Assembly (NCBI RefSeq): GCF_905220365.1
Contig: NC_061130.1
Span: 14,763,501 to 14,827,500, forward strand
DNA from: Vanessa cardui
Lineage: Eukaryota; Arthropoda; Insecta; Lepidoptera; Nymphalidae
Direction of reading: 5' to 3'
Length of the DNA stretch: 64,000 nt
A program made the translations under genes and the position numbers. The notes below the pieces were generated by a model. That model was not told the origin of the DNA. It saw only the letters and a program-made list of their open reading frames with translations, and ran no database searches. Numbering within the stretch: position 1 is the stretch's first letter; every line of letters begins with the position of its first letter. Of this stretch, positions 48,308 through 60,516 are shown in pieces.

Positions 48308-49425
48308 CTACATACCTCTACCCCGCTGTACTCCCTGTTTTTACCCACCCACGGTCTTTTCTTTATATTACGGTATTTTACCAAAGCATGACAGTTCTAT
48401 CCATTATTAAGGCAACGTTAACTTTTTTTTTTTTTTATTAACATAAGAATTAACAACATTAAATGCTTAAATATATATATATACAAATATGAACTACAAC
48501 TAGTTACTGTATAAATCATGACCGCGTGGAATGGTGGCAAGAATGCTAGCAGCATTTCTCCGTTGAATCGCAATTCCGATCCTCTGGGCAAAAAACGAAC
48601 CAGCCCTCCTGTTACGTTAACTTATCCCAACCTCCAATAGAATTTATTTATTTATTTTGTCCGTTCCTTTCGTTATTAGTCTTCCATTTGCTTTCGTCTA
48701 GGGTAACTGGGTTTATTATAGTATAGTTTTAGAAAGGCAGATGACAGGAGCACAATTTAAAAGAATCTATGAAAATATAAAGGCCACAAAAATGAAGGTA
48801 AGTTATTTAAATATAGCTAAAGTCTAGAATCTCGAACTCGATGGGACAAAAAGGTATGTTTGGTACTTGGGATATGACCTTGGAATATAAAATGAAATTT
48901 ATAACAAAGCCGGTTTAATTGAGTTTTGTTTTATGCTAAAGCAAGATTTCAGTTAGTACTATAATAAATTGAATTAACTATAATATTGAGAACCACTGTT
49001 TATTTCCAAATTTATGTAATGAAAAATAAATCATTTCTAAATGTCTTCTCAATAGTAAAAAAAAAGGTTGTGCATAAATAAACCTGACCAATTCGGCAGA
49101 ATTCAGTATATTTTTCGCGTACTCCTACTACTACTACTACTACTTATTTAATTTATCGCAATTTTACGTTTTTATCATCAATAATTAATGAATATTTTAA
49201 TTGATTTAAATGAATATTAATTTTAAGCTGTTGGGTAAAAATTGGGTATAATGCAAAATATATTTTAAGACTGAAAATTATATTATGATTGACTTGTTGA
49301 AAAAAATCTTGCATTTCATAATAATGTATGCTTAGATTATTTATATATCTAGATTATAGATTAACCTTATTATTTTAGTGTGCGTGATAGCTACGTTTGG
49401 CATTCGCCAATCAGCATATACCCAT
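48308..49425. other. DCAF7 3' flank and intergenic DNA
   Basis: Contains the DCAF7 3'UTR. Candidate AATAAA hexamers lie near 49024, but I cannot fix the poly(A) site. A relic repeat (GGTGGCAAGAATGCTAGCAG ... AACGAACCAGCCCTC) at about 48530-48610 resembles 1630-1720. A (CTA)n microsatellite lies at 49125-49143. No other gene seen. Confidence 0.45.
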
Positions 49426-49744
49426 ACATAACTTAGATGTAGCATCGGCAAATTCAATAAAACCGATTACTGCCGATTTACACAACCAATAGAAACAGCT
49501 CCCTATCGCGTCATTCGACGCTATACGTCGCTATAGATTCTCGCGTCAGTTCAACCCGAGAAAGCAAATTCATTTAAATTGACTATCAAATTGACGAATA
49601 TATTAGCTCATATGATATTACAAGTTATTACGTTTGTTTTAAGATCATATTCACTTAAGAAATAAATATTGGATAGCGAACTTAATTCGGGTGTGATCGA
49701 TTTTACGAATTTTGCCGATGCTACATATAAGTTGTGTCGTACTA
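49426..49744 (+). mobile_element. MITE A, copy 3
   Basis: The left end ACATAACTTAGATGTAGCATCGG is slightly eroded. The right end CCGATGCTACATATAAGTTG TGTCGTACTA is intact and is the close inverse of the left ends of copies 1 and 2. The body matches both other copies (CCGATTTACACAACCAATAG, TTGACGAATATATTAG). Confidence 0.75.
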
Positions 49745-51156
49745 TTTTATTTTTCCGATGCGTTCTCAGCTTTGAGACTTGATATATAAATAATGAAAGC
49801 ATATGTTTATATAAACCATTATTATGTGTATGTATGTAGTGTATGCCAACTTCGCATTTAGACAATATACCTTATCAATATTCAATTAACCATATATAAT
49901 AGTGTCACTTGTCTGTTCCGGTGGCCAAAAATATAACTAACATCACTTTAAAAATATTATGCTCTATTTTGAACACATCTTTTCTTTATTTATATCTGTA
50001 TTAATAGATTTGTACAACCCATGATATGATTCATGCATGCATGTTATGCATGCATGCATGCAATCCATGATATTTATATATTCAAAGGATAATAAATAAT
50101 TGCTTAAAATATAAAGTAGCAACACTGAATATAAGCAAGGACCCACACAAGGAGCCAGTAAGTTTGTTGGCCTTTAAAAATTAAATCATTATATATCAAT
50201 AAGATATATATTTTTTTCAAATTTTTACTGAGAAATATTTCCAAAAATTTGTTTTATAGGATTGTTGTATAATTATTTGTATCTTTGTCACAAGCAACGT
50301 GTATCTAATTAATGCAATATTTAGTAGTGATATACAATGAAATATTATTATATATATACATAGCGTAATAAATACAATTAGGGAGTCTAATCCACATCGG
50401 CTTATAATTTTCCCAAATAAAAAAAAACATGGGTGTACTTGACATTTTTTTAAATTTAGTTAAGATTAATAAACATCGGTACAGCGGTGAATATGTATTA
50501 TTGAAAGCAAATGCTAGTTTATTTCGATTTGGACACACAAAGGCAGGTTTGCCTTCCTTTTCATACTTCGGTCTTTCATAGAATTTCTATTTTCCCTGAG
50601 ACGCATTACTCGGTCTTCTTAACTCGGCAATTGATATCTAGGGAAATACGCCCAACAGCTACATAATAAAAATATTTTGACACTTTGACTCTCTAGTTGT
50701 AATTATTTCGCTGTGGCAACATTTAGAACTAAGAGTATTGCCGTATCAGTTACCACAATTATGAAATTTCACGTACTATAGTTTAAAATGTTACTGACAT
50801 ATAAACGTCTACATTCGAAAAAAAATTGTTATAGCAATATAATCAGAAATGTTAAACATTCAATGTGGTAAAATTTACTTTCGATTGTAAAATTAATTAA
50901 TTCTCTGATAAATAAATTGTTGATGCTAATTTAAGAAGCTAATTGGCGCTGTGATCTCAAAATTTGCTGAACTAATTTGAATTATTAAAAAAAAAATTAG
51001 AAGAAGAAATATTTAAGGCATTAGAATAAGGACTAGATTAATTTTATTAATTTATATACAAAATTAGTATATAAGGTTTTCTTACATGATTAAATAGTTA
51101 CAGTACATATGTGTGTTTATAATACAATAAAAAATCACTCAATAAGAGTCATCTTA
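49745..51156. other. Intergenic AT-rich DNA 3' of SPATA5
   Basis: 50031-50063 is a self-complementary GCATGCATGC cluster. AATAAA on the minus strand at 51050-51045 lies about 107 nt past the SPATA5 stop and is a plausible poly(A) signal. No gene seen. Confidence 0.5.
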
Positions 51157-54100
51157 TCAAAATCTTTGCCCCAAAGAGAATTCTTCGTAAATTTTTAATA
51201 ACGAGGAAGGCGTTCGTGGCCTGAAGTTCTTCAAGACATGCTCAAAATGTTCCATGGCCACTTCTGGGCACGCCAGATCTTTTTCCAGAGCGAGGAGAGC
51301 TGCTTCGTGACACAACGCTTGCAGTTCAGCCCCCGAAAATCCATCCGTCCTTGTTGCCAAGTTATGAGGATTCACATCGTCGCTTATACTCATTTTCATT
51401 AGCTTTAATTCAATTATTTGTAGTCGAGTTTCGAAATCCGGTAATGGGACATATATCAGCCTATCCAATCGTCCAGGACGAAGTAATGCCCGATCCATTC
51501 TGTCCGGACGATTAGTAGCTGCTAGTATAGTCACAGAGTTCAGCGGTACTACGCCATCTAATTCCGTCAGAAGTTGCGCCAAAACCCTTTCGTGTACACC
51601 CTCCTTATCTCCCCTCTCCCCACCGATGGCATCCATTTCGTCGAAGAATATAACCGAAGGAGCGACTTGACGTGCTTTCGTAAACAGATCCCTCACTGCG
51701 CGTTCGGACTCCCCGAGCCATTTTGAAAACAATTCGGGTCCTTTAATAGACAAAAAGTTCAGTCCGCTTTCTGTCGCCAATGCTTTCGCTATCATGGTCT
51801 TGGAACACCCGGGGGGTCCATAGAGCAACACGCCTGATGGTGGCCGAATGCCTAGCCTTAGGAAACTGTCTGCATGTTTTAATGGCCATTCCACTGCTTG
51901 GCGCAATTTCAACTTCAAATCGTCTTGTCCCCCGATATCCGTCCACCTCACGTTTGGGACTTCTATCAGCAGTTCTCTCATTGCACTGGGTCTTACAATA
52001 GTTAAGGCGCTTACTAAGTCTTCTTTCTCTAAAATATCGCCGGACCTTTTTATACATTTCATCGAAGCCTGTGTACATAAATTGACTAAATCAGCAGCCA
52101 CGTAGCCATGAGCCAAATCAGATATTGCGGCTATGTCATATGAGGGAATCTTATTGGGCAGATTTTGGAGCAGTGCATATAAAATTTCCTTTCGCCTTAT
52201 TTTATCGGGAATCGGTATTTCGATTTCTCTATCTAGCCTACCGAACCTCCGTAACATGGGATCTATCGATTCCGGTTTCCTAGTGGTTGCTAATATGAAT
52301 ACTTTGCTGGTTTCCTGATGTAGATTATCTAGTAAGGATACAAAGGCTGATGTGACGCGTCTCTCTTGTTCCGTGCTACCTGAAGAGCGTCTAGGACAAA
52401 TAGTTTCAATCTCATCGACCAAAATAATGCACGGTTCATTGCTAACAGCTTTTGCAAACAAATCTTTCATAGTTGCTTCTGTTTCACCGAAATATTTGCT
52501 AAATATTGTCGGTCCGTTTATTTCAATGTGGTGGCAATTAAGATTGTCTATTAGATATTTACATATAGCGGTTTTGCCAATTCCAGAGTGACCATAGAGT
52601 AAAAGACCTCTGGTTGCTTGGAAACTGGCTGTAAATTTAGTGGGATTAAACGAAATTCCAATGAGGGTATTTATTTCATCAATAATATCATCCACGCCCC
52701 CTAGTATGGGGGGTTTCTTTTTTACACTTTGAACATTATTCTGCTCTATATTCCAAGCAGTATTGTCGTTCAAAAGATACCATGTGGTATTCGCATCTTC
52801 GCTTACTAATTTAATATTTACAAATTCAATTTGTAACTTTTTACCAAAATAATAATACACTAGTATTGTGCCTACACTAACATAATGATTGTTAAATCTT
52901 TCTTTTAATATGTCACTTATGTCTGTATCTATTTTATGATTTTTTATTCTTATTGAAACACATGAGGCTTGCGGAACAGTTTCTTTCAGAACTGATACTA
53001 TAACTTTTTTGTTGTCACTACACCATGCCCCAGTGAGATCTGAAAAGCCAAAACAATATTTTATTAAAAGTACAATAATACCTAATGTATGTGACCTCCA
53101 TGGACAACATTAAATTGAATAAGTATCAACTACAAATATGTAAACTTTTACCATCATCATTAATTGTGTGCCTGCTCAGTTAAGTCTATATGCTATTGTT
53201 TATATTATTCCAGAATACTTTTTATTCAATTTGGGACTATGCAGTCTTTTAATATTTGAAAACACCATTGTTATTTACAATAACATCAACTGTATTCATA
53301 GTACTCTTAGTAGTATACAATTTTGTAAATATAATATAAAAGTAAACATTAATATTATTATCAAAAAATTGTCAATAAGATGCATAATGATACCTCAAAG
53401 TCTTGATCTATTCATATAATTATTTTTTTTTTCATTCATGTGACTAAAGTGTTTTAAATCACACTCTAGATCAGTGTGTTCTGCTTATTCATTGAGAAGT
53501 CAGGTTTCAATTCAAGGAAGCACAGGTAAGTCTTCACATGCTAAATTTGAATAACTGGTGATATGTATGTAATGTAATCCATCTTATTATCTTTTATGGA
53601 AAAACATTGTAAGGATTTTTCATCTTGTCAGACAAAATTGTACCACACAATATATTTACTAACAACTATTATAAGTTAAGTTTAGTGGAATCAAACCTCA
53701 ATCTAGCTAAATGCTAGCTATTCAGAATGTCATCATACATGTGCTACACCAACAGCTATTTAAAGTTCAGTTTAGTGAAATCAGATCTAAAAATTTCTGC
53801 ATATTAGATCCTGTATAAATAAATTATGTAAAAGATAAAGTTATTTTCACTTATCAAATTCCAGAACAGAAAATTACCTGCAGCTGGTAATATAACAGCA
53901 GCGGGCGCAGAAGCTTTTGAGGGCCACATTCTCTTTACAAGAGTGGGAGCACCATCTCTTTTCAATACCAATGGTTTACCAATAACTGCCCCTATCAGAG
54001 TCCCAGCCGAGGGATGAATAAAAACAGTATCTTTAGGAACATTATCTGGAGGAGTACTAGCTCTTTCAAGCCAAGTAAATAGCGTATCTTCTTCGACGAA

Positions 54101-54226
54101 CGGACATTTAACTTGATCTTTGCCGCAATTTAACTCAATGTGAATATTTTTATCATTAGTCAAAATATTGCAGTGACATCTTTCGCACTCAACCCATAGT
54201 GTTTTTTTCGCTTGCTTAGGTGGCAT
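51157..54226 (-). CDS. SPATA5: AFG2/SPATA5-type tandem AAA+ ATPase
   Basis: Two exons: 54226-53878 and 53039-51157 (intron 53877-53040, GT-AG, phase 1), 743 aa. The family removes assembly factors from pre-60S ribosomal particles, and in animals works in a SPATA5-SPATA5L1 complex. An N-terminal domain (residues 1 to ~225) starts MPPKQAKKTLWVECERCHCN with a Cys-rich patch. The first AAA domain has Walker A GHSGIGKT (~266-273), Walker B CIILVDE (~320-326) and Arg finger region RRFGRLD (~380). The second has Walker A GPPGCSKT (~524-531), Walker B SVIFFDE (~578-584) and RPGRLDR (~637). GCSKT in the second P-loop favours SPATA5 over SPATA5L1 (GCAKT there). It is shorter than human SPATA5 (893 aa), mainly in the N-terminal region. 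It is head to head with aph-1. Confidence 0.95.
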
Positions 54227-54966
54227 TTTCTTTTACAACAAAATTATGATTCATAAACCAAAATTATTCATACAACTTTTAGGTATTATTTCCTATTACT
54301 TGGCCCAAATTTTAGGTTATTTCGATTAGTTTAAAAATATACATAAACCTCGTTGACTGCGTCAAGTGTCAATTGCCATTGCGATTTTTGTGATAGTATA
54401 ATAAAATGGTTTTCATCGGTAAAACAGTTATATTTAAAAAAATATTTATTATTTGTAGATGTTTATTTGAATGAATATTCAACAATTGCCGAATAGTTTT
54501 CAATAATTCCAATTTGTCTAGTAGTTTGTACCTTTATCCTGGATCCAACTTTATTAAAGATAAAGAGTATTTAACGAAAAATCTAAAGCTAGATTAAAAA
54601 GGCTTTGGTATTTCTAAGTTACTAAAATTGTCTTTTTTTTTAAAATAATTTTATGAACTTTTTGAGGGGTAGTACTAAAAGTAGCAATATATTGTAACGT
54701 ACAATCAATTTAATACAAATAGCAACATTAGAGACATTGGCATTTGTCATTATTTCATTATTCATAAAATGACATAAAGTGACAATCCAATCCCAAATAT
54801 AGGTAGTCGATTTTCACAAATAATTAATAACCGTGCCATGATAAAAATATCAATACCACACAGCTATTTCTGTAAAAGATCTCTAAATGTTTAGAATAAG
54901 GGAATGCTAGAATTGGCTACAAACTGCACAATTAGTGGTAGTGAAAAGTGAAAATACGTGGTAAAG
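54227..54966. promoter_or_regulatory. Shared 5' region of SPATA5 and aph-1
   Basis: About 740 bp separate the two divergent start codons, so both promoters must lie here or overlap the first exons. I see no TATA box at a convincing distance on either side. The region is AT-rich with no repeat I recognise. A bidirectional promoter is an inference from layout only. Confidence 0.5.
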
Positions 54967-56478
54967 ATGACTCTTGCTGAGTTTTTTAGTTGTTCTTTAT
55001 TAGCCTTCGGGCCTCCTCTCGTTATGTTTTCATTAACAATAGCCAATGATCCGATAAAAATTATTATTATGATAGCAGCGGCGTTTGGTTGGCTAGTTTC
55101 GTTTTTACTTTCATCCCTGATATGGTACGCAGTTGTTCCACTACGATCTTACCTAGCGTTTGGCATGGTATTTGCGATAATAATACAAGTGAGTGGAAAA
55201 CTATTTGTTTGTAAACACTTAAGTATATGTGTTAATTATTTCATGCACTTGTTTGCTACATTCATGTATTTCTTTTAGGAAGCTTTTCGTTATGGAATGT
55301 ATTTACTTCTGAGAGGAACAGAAGCCGGTTTGAAAGTTATATCTGAAAATCAGGATACTGGGAATAATAAATTAGAAATGGCTTATGTTTCTGGACTAGG
55401 ATTTGGTACAATGAATGGAGCTTTTGCCTTAGTCAATGTTCTCGCTGACTCTGTAAGTATATACAATGATCAAATGGTTTCTAAACTTGATATCACACTT
55501 TTATGTCATAAAATTAGTATCTACTTAATAAATGTTTTAATCAAATGCATTACATACATTCATAAAATCATAGTCCTTAACACATTTTATATATTCTTCA
55601 TTTATTTTATCTTTCAAATTCTTTCTATATTTTCATGCTGTTTATTCTTCTTAAAATTTATTAACCCATAATTGTTTTGAATATTAAAATCCAGTGGAAA
55701 TGTTTTTTTCACTTTCAAAATTGATTGTAATATTTATAATTTTTTTTTTATTAAATGAATTGATGAACAAGCAAATGGGCAAGTTGTTACCAACTATTAA
55801 TTTAATTATTATTTGAAAATAACAGCCCACAGTCTGTGGTGTCCTAAATAACTAGCCATTCCGTAAAAAACCAATGTGCCACCAACTGTGGTGTTTAAAA
55901 TGTTGTTTCTTGGTCAGTCAGAATGAGTCACTCTCCCTTTAAACTGGAACACAACAGTACTAAATAACGCTACTTAGTGGTAGAATAGATGAAGTGTAAC
56001 CCAGCCTGTAACTTCAAATTATTATAACGAGATGAATAGCTTTTCAAAGTTAATTCTTGTTACATAAGTTTTTTATTTCATTAAAAGTTTATTTTACACA
56101 GTTGTTAATTGCTCCTTCCTATCAGATACAATTGTATTTTTTGCTTTACAGGTAGGCCCTGGTTCTCTTGGCCTTCACGGTGGCACGGAATATTTCTTTG
56201 TCACAAGTGCAGCGATGACGCTTTGCATGACACTCCTGAACACATTTTGGAGTGTGATCTTCTTCAGTGGATTAGACAATAAGAACTATCTAAAGATATT
56301 GTGGGTTATTGGTTCACATTTCTTTGTTTCCGGATTGAGTTTACTGAATAAGAAAGAGTTATATATTGTTTCTATTCTACCTTCATATATTATACTCATC
56401 ATTACCGCCTTGATTGCGTTTAGATGTGCTGGAGGTACAAAACAAGGTTTAATCCAAAGCTTTACTGGTAGAACATAA
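54967..56478 (+). CDS. aph-1: APH-1, gamma-secretase subunit
   Basis: Three exons 54967-55188, 55279-55452 and 56152-56478, all GT-AG and phase 0, give 240 aa, close to the family norm. This multi-pass membrane protein scaffolds presenilin and nicastrin in gamma-secretase, needed for Notch cleavage. It starts MTLAEFFSCSLLAFGPPLVM. Exon 1 encodes helices 1-2 and exon 2 includes EAFRYGMYLLLRGTEAGLKV. The family GxxxG motif is present as SGLGFG (Gly113 and Gly117). Exon 3 has GLHGGTEYFF, then LLNTFW at the TM5 position where the family has LLHTFW, then VIGSHFFVSG with the TM6 His (188). The TM5 His is thus Asn162 here. The start is the first ATG; a longer in-frame reading from a GTG at 54958 is not credible. 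Intron 2 carries a diverged family C repeat. Confidence 0.95.
55750..56000 (+). repeat. Diverged family C repeat in aph-1 intron 2
   Basis: ATTGATGAACAAGCAAATGG, CAATGTGCCACCAACTGTGG and CTGGAACACAACAGTACTAA are degraded versions of family C blocks. Old insertion. Confidence 0.6.
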
Positions 56479-57328
56479 TTCTAAAATGAATTATTTAAGC
56501 GAAGACATTTTTATTTGAAGTCTTATGAAAATGTATTAAACTAATGCTTTGTGATTACCAGTTGATTTTACTTGAAACTTATTTTGTGTCCATTGCCCCA
56601 ACTAGACTTCATATAAAATTGTAGTGGTTTGAGATGGGGAAATCACAATTATATGAGATTAAATAGATGAGATTTAAAATTTAATAATATGTTAACATGA
56701 CATTAACATAGTACTCAGATATAATGACTAAAAATTTTTCTTTTGTCTAACGAATAAATCTTTATATAAATGTTTTATCTAAGACAATTATAAATTAATT
56801 ATTCCTATTGTTAAGCCTTATTAAATTTCCCATCTCAGGTTGCTGCCAACTTATTGTAAAAATCAAACTTTATTTTAATAGTAATTTCAGGGCACGATAA
56901 AAAATAACAAAATTATATTAATCTTAGGATAATTTATTTCTTAAGTAATATTGTAATTAATCATTCCTTAATAATATAATTTATTTTAAAATTGGACGGA
57001 ACAAGGTTGAAATGTTGTTACATTGTAATGTTCCCAAGATAATAATAAGACTTTTATAAAATAAATAAAATTTGAAGAACATGTTATTTTAATGCCCACC
57101 AATATTTAATATTTAGTAAAGCCTTAAAACTTCATTCAAGTAGCTTCATTTGATTAAGGAATAAATCCTACCAAAGCCTTAATACAATCTTGTTCAACAA
57201 GTTTACACAATGTTGAATACGTATATACAATACAATATACATACATACCTTAACAGTACTATTATATAAGTGTTGACAAATGAAATGAATAGCAAGCCAA
57301 CTGTATTAGAATTACATTAGGTATATGC
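56479..57328. other. Shared 3' region of aph-1 and IFT43
   Basis: The two genes converge here. AATAAA at 56753-56758 and near 57060-57070 could end aph-1 transcripts. No further gene or repeat seen. Confidence 0.5.
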
Positions 57329-57923
57329 TTAGGAGATAACATTTTCTTCTTCTTCGGCAAGTTGAGTTAACAATGAATCAATGGTCCACACAGTATCAGC
57401 TGTGTCTGACTCTGCCTCAGGAATAAAAGATTTAAGCACATCTAATGCTGCATCAATTCCCTCTACAGAGCCACTAACGCCTACTTCGGCTAATGTGTTA
57501 ACTGTTTCAGTGTCTTGATGATCAGGCCTAAATGGAAAAATGAGGAAAATATAGTCAATTTTTCAGATTTATCCTGGTTACAAGCTAATAGCTTAATATA
57601 TTAACATAATTACAAGAAGTTTTTTGGTTTACATAATATATATTATTTCTTTTGCTTACACAGGTGGTTTAGATATTTCTTTCTCTAAGATATCTTGCAG
57701 GTCATCCAAATCCGGTATAGTAGGGATGTCATCGATTGATTCCGACGATTTCTTAGGCATAACATAATTACTGCAACACATTTACATGTTTTAATTGGGT
57801 AACTAACTAATCATTTCGATAGATCATATTAAATTAACCATACCGGGCCTCAACTGGTGGCCCTTCCGTCCAAACACCTATTTTTCTTGGTTCAGGTGCG
57901 TTTGAGTTGAAAGAGTCATTCAT
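57329..57923 (-). CDS. IFT43: IFT43-like intraflagellar transport protein
   Basis: Three exons on the minus strand, 57923-57844, 57770-57660 and 57527-57329, all GT-AG with consistent phases, encode 129 aa. IFT43 is a small subunit of the IFT-A complex that carries retrograde cargo in cilia. Evidence is the hallmark DDIPTIPDLDDLQD in exon 2 (vertebrate IFT43 has DIPIIPDLEE at this place). A C-terminal match follows in which ALDVLKSFIPEAE and VWTIDSLLTQLAEE align with the LKLLTKVLAPE and W-x-x-x-x-L-x-x-E region. The start MNDSFNSNAPEPRK is the first in-frame ATG. The protein is much shorter than human IFT43 (~210 aa), mostly at the N-terminus and between the two motifs. Annotation rests on short motifs, so a different acidic IFT-like protein cannot be excluded. 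Confidence 0.75.
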
Positions 57924-60516
57924 TTTATTTTATAAAAAGGCAAGTATGTATCACACTTAAGATTAAAATACAATTACTATTCGAGTTTAATAAATAGACT
58001 CGTATTTGTGTAAGTATGCAATCCCTTGTTTGTAGTACAATTTGACGCTTGTATTATTTACTGTTTTGACACCTTGGTTACTATTGACGACGAGTGTTGC
58101 TATATGCTTTGAAAAAATGTTTAAATAACAAAAATGATCATATAGTCTACTTAATCACTTGATGTATGACTTATAAAATAAAAAAAAATAATTGATATTT
58201 TTCACCAATCAGTCAATTTCTAGACATCTAGACTTGGTACTGTCCGAGTAAGTACACCTACATCAAATACTTGGTATTGTTCTGTTCGTTTTGAAGGCTG
58301 AGCGAGCAAGTAAAACTACAAGTATTGGGGACTAAAATCTTAGTTCTCAAGATCGGTGGTGCCTAAGCAATGAAATTATTTACGTCACCTTTGTTAATGG
58401 GGTTCGGTTACACTTTTCCACTATTTAAAGCCATACATGTAATTAAAAGTTGGTATTTTATGAAACATAGTTACACGTGGCATTGGTCATTTAATACATA
58501 GCCGAGTTTTGTACTCGGCTATGTATTAAATGACTTGGTCAACTATACTGCTTGCACTATACAAGATTGCATGGTTCCTTTCTAATGTTTGGGAATGCAC
58601 TGACAAATTCTCGCCAGAATAAACGCCAAAAAGTATATTGGCTGTACTCAGGCTTTCAATCCAGGGCCTCGTTATCAGAGGCCTCATAAGCTCGCGTCTA
58701 GGCTAAAATAGCGCAGTTACTTCAAATTCCAACATTGTTTTTGGTTATTTACTATTGTTGTAAAATCTGTGATTGATTCATATTAAACTATCAAACAAAT
58801 ATACATATAAGCTATAATCAGAAGTAGGTACGGTAGTATTTAAAGTTTACAACAAAAATGTTTGCGAGGAATGGATAATAAAAACACAATATTGTCAATT
58901 ATTTAATTTTAAAGATGACAACATTTTTTCTTAACACATTAAATGCGAACTTATATTATTGCACGTTAAAAAATCTACTGTGATGTGAGGCAAACGGAAA
59001 CATAAAAATGGAAGTAATATCGTAAGCATATCACAAGCATGTAAAGGATTGTCTTCAGTTGCTACTTATGGTACATATATATTGTGATGTTTTATTTCAA
59101 TGACAGCCTGCCTACTAATAAGCGATTAGCGGACAATAACTGTTTCAATTATAAAAAAAATACATGACCAGAGACTAAGAAAACTAATAAATTTGTTGAA
59201 AATATTTTACAATTCATAAACACTTCAATATTTGGTAACAATTCATAGTTTTTTATCAAATAATCTTATTAACTACACTTAACAAAAACTATAACAAAAA
59301 TAAACAGTAAATTATATCTCATAAAATTCACAAAAATAGCAATCTCTTTCAACATCAGCAAATACAATATGTAAGATAAATTGAAATTTAATCAATAAAA
59401 ATATGCATTACATTTCGAGTGGCTTTAGACATTTAGATAATTTTTTTTATCATATTTTATCTCTAAATAGCATGTGTGATGACAGTAGTCTTCCCTACTC
59501 ACTTCACTTCACTTCTTCTTCACTTCTGTGACCAATAACCGAAATAATATTATGTACTTGCAGTAGTGTTGTAAGTTTAACAGTAATAATTATAAATTAC
59601 TATTCAATTGAAATCAAATTTATTTTACATATGTATTTGCTAATATATGGACAAAATAGCACGATTAGTTAATAAATAAAATATTTAAAATGATTATATA
59701 TATAATATTTTCACAGTATCATTATAATTCAAATTTATTTGTCTCTTTTTTTTACAAAATATACTTAAATTTGATATATTGTCTTTACTATTAATTTATA
59801 TAAATTTTAGTTTTAATGGAAGACTATTTTAAGACTTAATTTTTTTTGTTTATTTTTTTTATTATTTAAGAACAATATATATATTTATTTACGAAGAAAA
59901 ACATAAATAAAGTAATTTTAAAGAAGTTACTATATGAGAGACATTATATTAAATTGATGCAATTTACAAACACACATAAAACGCAGCGTTTCGCCCGTCA
60001 ATGTGTTTTTTGGTTAATAAAAAACATTAATTAATTAATTAATTAAAATTACAAAAAACTACTACTATTATGCATTTTTTGTGATACTCGTTATGATGCT
60101 TCTAGTTGAGATTTAGCGCAGTTGAACATTAAATAACAATTTGTTATTCTCAATATTGTTTTATAATCAGTTGATGCAAAAATATATCCGAATAGTCATT
60201 TCTAATCTAATAGAGATGGTATTGGAATGAAAATGAAACTTTTGACGCTTGGCGTGAAATTAAACATTACATTTTTACAAACTAACATTTAGTCATTTAT
60301 TACTTATAAGAACTCTAGAAGTTAAAACTCCTGGATTTCAAGAACTGACTTGAAATGTTTGAAAGGCGACGCAAAGTCCATAGTCAGACTCACTGCTGTG
60401 GTCGAACGAGAGAAACGCAACCGCATACGAGGCACTCGGGCTACTTCGGGTCACGTCAAACTCCCATAGAGTCCAGTGAAGTCGTCAACAGTGATGTCGG
60501 TGTGTCCGAGCGCTCG
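57924..60516. other. Intergenic DNA and 3'UTR of the following gene
   Basis: Contains a family C relic at about 58240-58420 and a perfect 21-bp hairpin at 58487-58533. Mostly AT-rich sequence follows, which probably includes the 3'UTR of the minus-strand gene ending at 60948. An (ATTA)n-like run is at about 60028-60047. No gene seen. Confidence 0.45.
58487..58533. repeat. Perfect 21-bp inverted repeat, 5-nt loop
   Basis: TCATTTAATACATAGCCGAG T (58487-58507) pairs with its exact reverse complement at 58513-58533 around TTTGT. One further G-C pair extends the stem outside. It has no T-run and is in a eukaryotic context, so it is not a bacterial-type terminator. Confidence 0.9.

Noticed and set aside
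50031..50063. GCATGCATGC cluster as a protein-binding site array
   Set aside because: It is a simple self-complementary microsatellite; no evidence of function.
51743..52105. Antisense and frame-shifted ORFs within SPATA5
   Set aside because: Shadows of the conserved AAA+ reading frame.
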